DNA of 11,908 nt from Chloroflexota bacterium. Lineage in GTDB: Bacteria > Chloroflexota > Dormibacteria > CF-121. Below, piece after piece: positions 1 through 6,922 of the stretch. Each line of letters starts with the position of its first letter. Positions within the stretch are counted from its first letter, which is position 1. The translations under genes were made by a program, and so were the position numbers. The stretch lies in NCBI GenBank assembly GCA_005889395.1, contig VBFX01000137.1, forward strand, positions 1 through 11,908, in the 5' to 3' direction. Under the pieces are notes generated by a model. It saw nothing but the letters and a program-made list of their open reading frames with translations. It did no database searches and had not been told where the DNA came from.

Positions 1-698
1 TGGCGTTCTGGCTCGACCGGGAGCAGTTCTATGCCCAGGGACTCGACCGGCAGAAGGTGCCGATCCCATCGATCACCTCGAACCCCGCGCACGGCCTCTG
101 GGCGGGCATCGTCGATCCTGAGCGAGCCGAGATCCTGCGCGACCGGCTGATGGCGCCCGACATGTTCTCCGGTTGGGGCATCCGCACGCTATCCGTCGAC
201 TCACCCCACTACAACCCGATGAGCTATCACAACGGCACGATCTGGCCACACGACAACTCGATCGCGGTCGCCGGCCTGCGTCGCTACCGCCATGTAGAGG
301 CGGCCGGCCGCGTGATCGAAGGCATCATGGAAGCCGGCATCCGCATGCCCGATCATCGCCTGCCGGAGTTGTTCTGCGGATTCCGGCGCGACAGCCATTA
401 CAACAACGGTCCTGCCGAGTACCTGGTGTCCTGCAACCCGCAGGCGTGGGGCGCGGGCGCGGCCTTCCACCTGATGCAGACCGCGCTCGGCATCGTGCCC
501 GACACCACCGCCGGCCGCGTCTACCTCAACCCGATTCCGTTCGGGCAAGCGCGCAGCGTTGAGATCCGCGGAATGCGGGTCGGGAATGGCAAGCTCTCCT
601 TCAAGGTGGATTACAACGGCGGCCGGCCGCACGTCGATGTCCTCGAGAAGCCCGACGACCTGGCCATCATCCTCGACGAACCGCCGCTCATCACCTGA
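1..698 (+). CDS. Glycogen debranching-like glycoside hydrolase, C-terminal fragment
   Basis: The frame is open from base 3 to the TGA at 696-698, giving about 231 residues of a protein whose start lies outside the window. Visible motifs are SNPAHGLWAGI, an SPHYNPMSYHNGTIWPHDNS segment, PELFCGF, and CNPQAWGAGAAF with a following leucine-rich helix. This series is typical of the (alpha/alpha)6-barrel catalytic domain of bacterial amylo-alpha-1,6-glucosidase/glycogen debranching enzymes and the related MGH1-like hydrolases. Such enzymes remove alpha-1,6-linked glucose or act on related glucosides in the cytoplasm. A GT4 glycosyltransferase starts 8 bases downstream, and a GpgS-like enzyme follows, so a role in glycogen or glucosylglycerate metabolism is plausible. 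The exact substrate cannot be read from this part. The GTG at 57 is internal and is not the start. Confidence 0.85.
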   Translation, partial: AFWLDREQFYAQGLDRQKVPIPSITSNPAHGLWAGIVDPERAEILRDRLMAPDMFSGWGIRTLSVDSPHYNPMSYHNGTIWPHDNSIAVAGLRRYRHVEAAGRVIEGIMEAGIRMPDHRLPELFCGFRRDSHYNNGPAEYLVSCNPQAWGAGAAFHLMQTALGIVPDTTAGRVYLNPIPFGQARSVEIRGMRVGNGKLSFKVDYNGGRPHVDVLEKPDDLAIILDEPPLIT

Positions 699-706
699 CT
701 GCCGGC

Positions 707-1890
707 GTGAGCATTCGGGCGCGTGTCGGGCTCCTGCACTACACGAGCCCGCCGATCATCGGTGGTGTCGAAACCATCCTCCACGAGCAGGCCGTGCGTC
801 TCGCGGCCCGCGGCTACCCGGTGACGATCCTGAGCGGCCGTGGCGGTCCAGCGCGGTCCGCGAGGCCCTCGACCGTGGGGAAATTCCATCGGAATTCGCG
901 ACGCTGCGCGCCGAGATCGTCCAGCGCCTCAACACGGAGCTGGACGAGCTCGATGTGCTCGTCGTCCACAATGCGCTGACGCTGCACTTCAACCTGCCAC
1001 TGACCGCGGCCCTGTGGATGCTTGCCGACCGCCATCGCGCGCGCATCATCTCCTGGGTGCACGACATCAGTTGGCTCAACCCGATCTACCGGCCCTGGAT
1101 GCACGAGGGCGAGCCCTGGGATCTCCTCCGCCGGCAGCATCCGCGGATCACCTCGATCTTCGTCTCGGCGCAGCGACTCGAAGAGTGGAACCAGCTGATG
1201 GGCGCCGCGCTTGACGCATCCCACGTCATCCCCAACGGCATCGACGCGGGTACGCTGCTCAAGCTCGGTCCGCGCGCCACCGAGCTCAATGACCGCTTCG
1301 GTTTGCTCAGCACCGACATCGTGATGCTGGCGCCGGTCCGAATCACGAAACGCAAGAACCTCGAGTGGGCCATCGAGGCCGCCGCCGGCGTCCGCGACTC
1401 CGGTCGGAGTGTCCAGCTCCTGATCACCGGTCCACCCGGTCCGCACAATCCACGTTCGCTCGAGTACGTTGCCGACCTCAAACGGCTAACGGAGCGGCTC
1501 GGTCTACAGCAATCGGTCCGCTTCCTCTTCGAAGAGCCTTCTCCGGCATCGAGTGGGCATGCCGTCGACGCGGCAACGCTGAGCGACCTTTATATGCTGA
1601 GCGATGTCGTGGTCTTACCGAGCGCGAGTGAGGGATTCGGGCTGCCGCTGGCGGAAGCCGCGCTCCTCCGCGTGCCGGTCGTCTGCACCGACCTGCCCGC
1701 GTTTCGCGAAGTCGCTCCCCAAGGAGCGACATTTGTGCCGGTGTCCGAGGGATCGGCGGCATTCACCGCCGCGGTGCTACGCGCCATCGACTCGCCGCCC
1801 GCCCGCGTCCGCCATCACGTCATCAACGCGTTCTCCTGGGACCACATCGTGGCCGAGCGCCTCGAACCCCTGCTGACGTCCAGCTCGTGA
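707..1890 (+). CDS. GT4-family glycosyltransferase, frameshifted near 835-855
   Basis: The N-terminus lies in the frame of the GTG at 707 (VGLLHYTSPPIIGGVETILHEQA, then VTILSGRG). The rest lies in another frame from about 853 (SAVREALDRGEIP) to the TGA at 1888-1890. The N-terminal GGVE loop, VIPNGID, APVRITKRKNL and the EGFGLPLAE nucleotide-sugar-binding motif near the C-terminus mark a GT-B fold, GT4 retaining glycosyltransferase. It would transfer a sugar from a nucleotide donor in the cytoplasm; the acceptor is unknown. The two frames together span 1184 bases, one base short of a whole number of codons. Remembered relatives carry roughly 20 extra residues (a strand plus a DSRHP-like segment) between GRG and AVREALD, so the break probably also removed about 60 bases. 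Start choice: GTG 8 bases after the previous stop, with no clear ribosome binding site. The stop overlaps the next start (GTGA). This is either a pseudogene or an assembly error. Confidence 0.8.
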
Positions 1891-3737
1891 GCCACTACCG
1901 CGTTCTGGTCCCGACGACCAACCCGGCGCGGACCGGGCCACTGCTCAAGGCGGTCGCGCCCTTCCTCAACGCGGAGGACTCGCGCGGCACCCTGCTCGGG
2001 GTCATCGAGATGGCGCCGGAACGCCCGCTCAGTGAAGGCGTCGAGGTGGCGCGGGCCTACCGCGCCCTGCTCTCGCGGATCACGCGCTACGCGGAGCGGG
2101 GTCCTGGTGAGCTCCGCGGCCAGGTCCGTATCGCTCATGTGGCGGCGCAGGGTATCCGCGAGGCCGCGCTGGAAACCGACACCAACCTGCTGGTGCTCGA
2201 AGCCGGCGATGGGCAGGGACGGGACGGCCTCTGGGTCAATGCGGTCGAGGATTTGCTCGCGGACCCACCCTGCGATGTCGCCCTCGTGCGGCCGGACGCG
2301 GCGCCGATCAAGAGCGTGCTCGTGCCGGTTCGCGGCGGCCCGAGCGCCGAGCTCGCCTTGCGGCTGGCCAGCACCGTCTGCAAGCAACACGGCGCCGAGC
2401 TCTGCGTCCTCCACGTCTCCAACCCCCGAATCTCAGACGAGTCGCGGGCGCGGGAGGAAAAGGCCTTCCTCAAGCTCTCGAGCGCGGTCGACGTGCCGGT
2501 CCGGCGGATCACCCTCTTTTCCACGGCGGTCCGGGAGGCGATCGTGCGCGAGGCCGCACAGCATCAGCTCGTCGTACTGGGCGCGACGATGAGCCTCATG
2601 CACCGGCCGATGGTGCTGGGCGCGCCGGTCGGCCGCCTGCTGCGGCGCCTGCCGGGCAGTGTGATGGTGGTCAAGAGCGGGGCCCCGGTGACGGAGATCA
2701 AAGATCCTGACCGGCCCTTCCGGGTGGAGAGCCGCGCGGCCGCGGCCGAGCGCGTGGATCGCTGGTTCGCCGAGAACACCTTCCACAGCCGCGAGTTCGG
2801 TGACCTGCGGCGGCTGGTCGACCTCAAGCAGCGCCAGGGCGTGACCATCAGTCTCGGGCTGCCGACGCTCAATGAGCAGACCACCATCGGCAAGGTGATT
2901 CGCACCTTCAAGTCCGCCCTGATGGAGCGGGTGCCGCTGGTCGACGAGATCGTCGTCGTCGACTCCGGATCGACCGACCGCACGGCCGCGATCGCGGAAC
3001 GTGCCGGCGTCACCGTGGTGCAGCACAGCGAGATCCTCTCCCGTTACGGCGCCTTTCAGGGGAAGGGTGAAGCGCTCTGGAAAAGCCTCTTCGCGCTCAA
3101 GGGCGATCTAATCTGCTGGGTCGACACCGACATCAGCAACATCCATGCGAAGTTCGTTTACGGCCTGCTCGGGCCGCTGCTGAGCGACCCCGGGATCCAT
3201 TACGTCAAGGGCTTCTACCGCCGGCCGCTGCAGTTCGGCGCGGAAATCCAGGCGCAGGGCGGAGGGCGCGTGACCGAGCTGGCCGCGCGGCCGCTTCTGA
3301 ACCTCTTCTTTCCGGAGCTGTCGGGCCTGGTGCAGCCGCTCTCGGGTGAGTACGCGGGCCGGCGGCGCGTGCTGGAGAGCGTCCCCTTCTTCACCGGCTA
3401 CGGCGTCGAGCTGGGATTATTGCTCGCCATCTCCGAGGCGTACGGCCTCCGCGCCATCGCGCAGGTCGACCTCGGCATGCGCGTGCACCGAAACCAGACC
3501 CTCTTCGACCTCTCGAAGATGGCCTTTGCCATCATGCAGGTGGGCCTCAAGCACCTGGGTGATCGCCACCGCATCCACCTGCTCGAGGAAGTCAACAAGA
3601 CGATGAAGCTCATCCACTACGAGGACGAGCGCTACTGGATCGAACAGAAAGAGATCGAGGACCAGGAGAGACCACCGATGAATACGGTCCCCGAGTACTT
3701 CCTGGCCCGCCACCGCGCGCAACCTACCCCCGACTAG
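1887..3737 (+). CDS. Fusion of two universal stress protein domains with a GpgS-like glucosyl-3-phosphoglycerate synthase
   Basis: A 616-residue protein with a GTG start overlapping the upstream stop. Residues 1-138 and 140-264 look like two UspA-type domains (VLVPTT and VLVPVRGG strands; VLGATMSLMHRPMVLGAPVGRLL in the second). The first is degenerate and shows no clear ATP motif. Residues about 290-560 match the GT-A, family GT81/GT2 glucosyl- or mannosyl-3-phosphoglycerate synthases: LPTLNE (325-330), LVDEIVVVDSGSTD (351-364), GKGEALW, the metal-binding pair D412/D414 in WVDTDIS, GGGRVTELAARPLL, QPLSGEYA, GYGVELG, AQVDLGMRVHRN with H534. Such enzymes use NDP-glucose and 3-phosphoglycerate to make the precursor of glucosylglycerate, a compatible solute and polysaccharide primer. 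Stand-alone GpgS proteins are about 320-330 residues, so the Usp half is an addition. It might let adenine nucleotide or stress state control solute synthesis (inference). The sugar donor is not proven by sequence. Confidence 0.85.
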   Translation: MSHYRVLVPTTNPARTGPLLKAVAPFLNAEDSRGTLLGVIEMAPERPLSEGVEVARAYRALLSRITRYAERGPGELRGQVRIAHVAAQGIREAALETDTNLLVLEAGDGQGRDGLWVNAVEDLLADPPCDVALVRPDAAPIKSVLVPVRGGPSAELALRLASTVCKQHGAELCVLHVSNPRISDESRAREEKAFLKLSSAVDVPVRRITLFSTAVREAIVREAAQHQLVVLGATMSLMHRPMVLGAPVGRLLRRLPGSVMVVKSGAPVTEIKDPDRPFRVESRAAAAERVDRWFAENTFHSREFGDLRRLVDLKQRQGVTISLGLPTLNEQTTIGKVIRTFKSALMERVPLVDEIVVVDSGSTDRTAAIAERAGVTVVQHSEILSRYGAFQGKGEALWKSLFALKGDLICWVDTDISNIHAKFVYGLLGPLLSDPGIHYVKGFYRRPLQFGAEIQAQGGGRVTELAARPLLNLFFPELSGLVQPLSGEYAGRRRVLESVPFFTGYGVELGLLLAISEAYGLRAIAQVDLGMRVHRNQTLFDLSKMAFAIMQVGLKHLGDRHRIHLLEEVNKTMKLIHYEDERYWIEQKEIEDQERPPMNTVPEYFLARHRAQPTPD

Positions 3738-3742
3738 CGTCG

Positions 3743-4523
3743 ATGCGACGCGGCTATCTCGCCCTCGGCGCGCTGGCTCTGATCTGGGGCGCGGCGTTCC
3801 TCTTCATCAAGCTGGGCGTGCGCGACATGAGCCCGGCGACGCTGGTGCTCTCCCGAGGCGATCGCCTTCGGTGAACTGTCGATCAGCAGCGCGCTGGCCA
3901 GCATTCTGAACGCGACCACGCCCTTGTGGACCGCGGTGTTCGCTTACTGGGTCACCCCCGCCGAGCGGCCCAGCCCCCTCAACTACCTCGGTGTGGTGAT
4001 CGGATTCCTCGGTACGGGAATCCTGATCGCGCCCGATCTGATCGGCCAACCATTGCGGGCCACCACCATCGGGACGCTGGCGGTCGCGGGCGCCGCCTGC
4101 AGCTACGCGGTGTCGGCGCTGGTGCAGCGGCGCAAGCTCCGCGGCGTCAGCCCGCTTCAGGTCGGCTTCTGGCAGCTGGCCCTCACGGCACCATTAGCCT
4201 TCGCCGTCGCCTTGCCGACGATCGGCACGACGCATCTGCGGTTGACGTCCATCGCCGCCATGCTCTTCCTCGGCGTAGGCGGCTCGGGCATCGGCTTCCT
4301 TCTCTACTACTACATGATGAACACGCTCGGCGCGACGCGCGCGACGACCGTGACGTTCCTGCTGCCGGTCACCGCCGTCTTCTGGGGCGCGACCCTCCTG
4401 CGCGAGTCCATCACCATTCCGATCCTCGCCGGCATGGCGGTCATCTTGCTCGGGGTGTTTTTGACCAGCCGGCCGCGCAGACCCGTGGCATCTGTGACGG
4501 CCGAGGACCGGGGCGTTGCCTGA
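3743..4523 (+). CDS. EamA/DMT-family transporter, frameshifted with an internal loss near 3850-3866
   Basis: The ATG at 3743 opens MRRGYLALGALALIWGAAFLFIKLG, the standard first helix of an EamA (drug/metabolite transporter) protein, continuing to SPATLVLSR before a TGA. The remainder lies in another frame, from about 3857 (EAIAFGELSISSALASILNATTPLWTA) to the TGA at 4521-4523, and holds the remaining helices including the second EamA repeat (GVGGSGIGFLLYYYMMNTLGATRATTVTFLLPVTAVFWG). Joined, it is about 260 residues, against the roughly 290-310 and ten helices usual for the family. Helix 2 and part of helix 3 (about 40-45 residues) are missing exactly where the frame changes. It would export an unknown metabolite across the inner membrane. 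It starts 5 bases after the Usp-GpgS stop, with no ribosome binding site. Either a decayed gene or a sequence collapse. Confidence 0.75.
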
Positions 4524-4546
4524 ATCTCATCGCACGGCGGTAGAAT
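4516..4546 (+). promoter_or_regulatory. Candidate promoter for the small secreted protein gene
   Basis: TTGCCT at 4516-4521 and TAGAAT at 4541-4546 resemble -35 and -10 boxes with a 19-base spacer. The -10 ends 11 bases before the ATG at 4558, so the transcript would have almost no leader, and no Shine-Dalgarno sequence is present. The -35 overlaps the end of the EamA gene. It rests on box similarity only. Confidence 0.35.
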
Positions 4547-4557
4547 CTCGCGTTGTC

Positions 4558-5050
4558 ATGCGCCGCCATGTGCTCGCCTTGATTGCCCTGTCTGTGACGC
4601 TCGGCGACGCCAACCCCGATCCCCTCGCCAACCGAGGTAAACGGGCGCATCGTCGTCTCGAATCTCGACCCGGACGGGGCCGCGGTGGTGGCCGGGATCC
4701 TCTATCCGCCCAGCGGTGGCGTCTGCGGCGCCACCGGCACCTACGATGGCTGCCCGGTCACCGACGGCTTGGCGCAGCGGCTCGATTCCAACCCCCTCAA
4801 AGCGGCCGAGCCCCTCTGCCGCTGCCAGAACACCTACCAGTCGCGGACGATCACATCGACGCCACTGCCCGAAGGCAACCCGGGCGCGATTGCCCACGTC
4901 GTCCTCGATTTCGGCGCGGGATCGACCGCCAACCTGGACATCACCGTGCTGCAGACCTCGGGTGGCTGGTACGCGAGCGACACGAGCTGCACCGGACGGG
5001 ATCCGCAGGCGACCTCGATCTACGCCACCACGCCGCCGCCCTGCAGCTAG
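4558..5050 (+). CDS. Small secreted cysteine-containing protein of unknown function, frameshifted near 4597-4610
   Basis: The ATG at 4558 gives MRRHVLALIALSVTLG, a clear signal peptide (RR followed by a hydrophobic stretch). The mature part lies in another frame, from about 4604 (ATPTPIPSPTEVNGRIVVSN) to the TAG at 5048-5050. The Pro/Thr-rich stretch right after the hydrophobic segment is typical of exported proteins and lipoproteins just past the cleavage site. The frames must join between the in-frame TGA at 4595-4597 and the Pro/Thr segment; the total of 493 bases is two short of whole codons. A lipobox Cys may be lost there, but this is a guess. The mature domain (about 145 residues) has six cysteines (VC, GC, LCRC, SC, PCS at the very end), enough for three disulfides, and beta-rich spacing. 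I do not recognise the family. The last base of its stop overlaps the convergent JAMM gene. Confidence 0.6.
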
Positions 5051-5502
5051 CTCGAACCCCCCACCTCGCCGACTACCAGCGGCTCTTCCTGAAAGGTCTT
5101 CGCGTCGTCGAGGCGCCACGAGCGCGCTTCACGCAGCGTGCCCTTCTGCACCGAGGCCACCAGGTAGCTGTAGAAGGTCCAGGCGTGATCGGCATCGAAG
5201 CGCGAGGGAACGGGTGGATGATCGGGGTGGCTGTGGGCAAAGCCGATGATCTCCAGCCCGCGCGACTCCGCATCCTTCTGAACGCGGAGCTGTTCCAGGG
5301 GATCGAGCGCGTAGCGGTCCCAGGGGCGATCGGTGATGGTGTTGCGCATGCCGCGAAATTCCGTCACCTCGTGATCGGCCGCGTTGACCCGGCCAATCAG
5401 CGCGCCGCAGGCCTCGTTGGGGTAACCAGCCTCGAGGTGCTCCCGCATCCGGTCCATGACGGACCGCGGGACTACGAGCCGGGATCCCGACTCCAGCGTC
5501 AA
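5047..5502 (-). CDS. JAMM/MPN metallopeptidase, Mec-like (Cys-releasing protease of the CysO type)
   Basis: A 151-residue protein with the full zinc JAMM motif: E30 in NEACGALIG, H90 and H92 in FAHSH, S100 and D103 in the PVPSRFD segment. This is the compact bacterial JAB/Mov34 family to which Mycobacterium Mec+ belongs. Mec+ cleaves the new cysteine from the C-terminus of the sulfur-carrier protein CysO. It lies 4 bases after a CysM-like gene on the same strand, which supports a cysteine-biosynthesis role. Unlike the mycobacterial mec-cysO-cysM order, no CysO-like gene lies between or beside them. The chosen start is TTG at 5502; no ATG or GTG lies upstream of the conserved VVPRSVM strand, and the first ATG would cut into the domain. 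Other JAMM substrates (ubiquitin-like SAMP/MoaD proteins) remain possible. Confidence 0.8.
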   Translation of the reverse strand: MTLESGSRLVVPRSVMDRMREHLEAGYPNEACGALIGRVNAADHEVTEFRGMRNTITDRPWDRYALDPLEQLRVQKDAESRGLEIIGFAHSHPDHPPVPSRFDADHAWTFYSYLVASVQKGTLREARSWRLDDAKTFQEEPLVVGEVGGSS

Positions 5503-5506
5503 CGCG

Positions 5507-6448
5507 TCAAAACTTCCGGCGGTAGAGTCCAGAGCTCAGGTAGCGGTCGCCGCCGTCGGGGAAGACCATCACGAAGACGCCCTCCGAGGTGCGGCGGGCG
5601 ACTTCTCGGGCCGCGTAGAGCGCCGCACCCGATGAATTGCCGACCAGCAGGCCCTCGGAACGGGCCAGGTCGTGCGCCAGCTCGTAGGCGGCCTCCGTCG
5701 GCACGCTGACCTTTTCGTCCTGGACGCTCGGGTCGTAGATACCGGGAACGATTGAGCTCGCCATGTGCTTGAGGCCCTCCAGGCCGTGCAGCCCGTCTGA
5801 CGGCTCGGCCGCGATCACCGTGATGCCGCGGTTGAGGCGCTTCAGGAAGCGCCCGACCCCCATCAGCGTGCCACTGGTGCCGAGGCCCGCCACGAAGTGG
5901 GTGACCTCACCGTGCGTCTGGTCGAGGATCTCCGGCCCGGTCGTGTCGAAGTGCGCGCGCCAGTTGAAGGGGTTGTTGTACTGGTCCGGCATGAAATAGA
6001 CGCCGGGCGCCGACTCCTTGATGCGGTGCGCTTCGCGGATGGCGCCGTCCGATCCTTCGAGAGCCGGCGTGAAAATCGCTTCCGCGCCGAACGCCTTGAC
6101 GATCTCGCGCCGTTCCTCGTTGACGTTGGCCGGCATCACGAGTTTCACCTGGTAGCCCTTCGCCGCGCCGATCAGTGCGTAGGCGATGCCGGTATTCCCC
6201 GAGGTGGAATCCAGGATCACCTTCTCGACCGTCAGCTCGCCAGTGCGTTCGGCCTCCTCGATCATGCGCAGCGCCGGCCGGTCCTTGACCGAGCCGCCGG
6301 GGTTGAACCACTCCGCCTTGGCGTAGAAGGTGATGTGCGGGAATTCCTTCTCGAGCAGGCGGACCCTGATCAACGGGGTGTTACCGATCCGCTGCAGGAT
6401 CGACTGATCCGGGAGGTTCTCCAGCACGGAGAGGGCACGATGGGGCAT
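5507..6448 (-). CDS. cysM: PLP-dependent cysteine synthase (CysM/CysK family)
   Basis: A 313-residue fold-type II PLP enzyme of usual family length. N-terminal IGNTPLIRV, the Schiff-base lysine K55 in NPGGSVKDRPAL, the substrate loop TSGNTG (82-87), the phosphate-binding GTSGT (190-194), and GLLVGNSSGAA near the C-terminus are all present. It would replace the activated hydroxyl of O-acetylserine or O-phosphoserine with a sulfur donor to form cysteine in the cytoplasm. Its pairing with a Mec-like protease suggests the CysM branch, where the donor is a protein thiocarboxylate. The Arg of Mycobacterium CysM that selects O-phosphoserine is not obvious at the equivalent YDPSVQDEKVSV stretch, so the acceptor is unclear, and cystathionine beta-synthase activity cannot be excluded. 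It starts at ATG 6448 after a 45-base gap, the only sizeable gap in the operon. Confidence 0.88.
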   Translation of the reverse strand: MPHRALSVLENLPDQSILQRIGNTPLIRVRLLEKEFPHITFYAKAEWFNPGGSVKDRPALRMIEEAERTGELTVEKVILDSTSGNTGIAYALIGAAKGYQVKLVMPANVNEERREIVKAFGAEAIFTPALEGSDGAIREAHRIKESAPGVYFMPDQYNNPFNWRAHFDTTGPEILDQTHGEVTHFVAGLGTSGTLMGVGRFLKRLNRGITVIAAEPSDGLHGLEGLKHMASSIVPGIYDPSVQDEKVSVPTEAAYELAHDLARSEGLLVGNSSGAALYAAREVARRTSEGVFVMVFPDGGDRYLSSGLYRRKF

Positions 6449-6456
6449 CGGGAGTG

Positions 6457-6462
6457 ATTTTA
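6457..6462 (-). promoter_or_regulatory. Candidate -10 box for leaderless transcription of cysM
   Basis: On the minus strand, TAAAAT lies 8 bases before the cysM ATG, in the 45-base gap after the nitroreductase gene. No Shine-Dalgarno sequence and no good -35 box are visible. The spacing fits the TANNNT motif that precedes leaderless starts in several high-GC phyla, so an internal promoter is possible. The evidence is weak and rests on position. Confidence 0.3.
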
Positions 6463-6493
6463 TCCGGGCGATTCGCCTAGGCCGCCGTTTCGA

Positions 6494-6922
6494 TCAGGAT
6501 TTTACGGGACGGGTTTCGATCAAGAGGAAGACCGGATGGTCGGCCGGGTCCGGCATCAGTTCGAACTCTTTGGCCACGAAGCCGCCGTACTTCTTGCCGT
6601 GCTGCGCGACGTACGCGGCAATGATCGGGCCGCGCTGCGCCGCCGGAATTTCCGTGGCCTTGAAGTGGATCGTTCGACCGCGCAGCCGCAGGTCCCCTTC
6701 ACCGACCGCGCGCAAGTTCCGGGCCCAGTGCGTGTTGCCGCGAGGCGCCACCAGGTAGCGCCGGCCCTCGTAGTCGAGGGGCAGCACCGGCATGGTGTAC
6801 TTGCGCCCGCTGGCGCGGCCCAGGATGGTGAGGCTGGGCGCCAGCCTCAGCGCGGTTAGCAGGGGATTCATGACCTTGTTGTTGAAAAAGCCGGATTTGC
6901 GGTAGGGCGGCGCCTGGCTCAT
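6494..6922 (-). CDS. Deazaflavin (F420)-dependent nitroreductase family protein, Ddn-like
   Basis: A 142-residue protein starting at the ATG at 6922, which overlaps the upstream TGA (ATGA). The same frame stays open further upstream, but that stretch is antisense-type noise over the PLP gene. Motifs are FNNKVMNPLLTALRL, then LGRASGRKYTMPVLPL, GRRYLVAPRGNTHWARNLRA, and a C-terminal DPADHPVFLLIE. This pattern fits the PF04075 nitroreductase/quinone-reductase family (FDOR split beta-barrel), whose members bind coenzyme F420 or related flavins and reduce quinones or nitro compounds. The physiological substrate is unknown. Coupling to the PLP enzyme upstream and the cysteine synthase downstream hints at a shared redox or sulfur context, but many of these genes sit in unrelated operons. 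Its presence suggests the host makes F420. Confidence 0.8.
   Translation of the reverse strand: MSQAPPYRKSGFFNNKVMNPLLTALRLAPSLTILGRASGRKYTMPVLPLDYEGRRYLVAPRGNTHWARNLRAVGEGDLRLRGRTIHFKATEIPAAQRGPIIAAYVAQHGKKYGGFVAKEFELMPDPADHPVFLLIETRPVKS

Noticed and set aside
559..706. Upstream extension of the GT4 second frame
   Set aside because: Overlaps the debranching enzyme end in another frame and reads as noise; the true N-terminus is the GTG at 707 in the neighbouring frame.
4524..4557. Terminator between the EamA gene and the secreted protein gene
   Set aside because: No stem-loop with a T-run is visible in the 34 bases.
5047..5067. GG near the C-terminus of the JAMM protein as a possible ubiquitin-like tail
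   Set aside because: It is followed by two Ser and belongs to the protease itself; a di-glycine alone is not evidence for a fused CysO domain.
4516..5709. 397-residue plus-strand open frame
   Set aside because: Covers the first part of the secreted protein in the wrong frame and runs antisense through the JAMM gene into cysM; the protein is low-complexity and Arg-rich.
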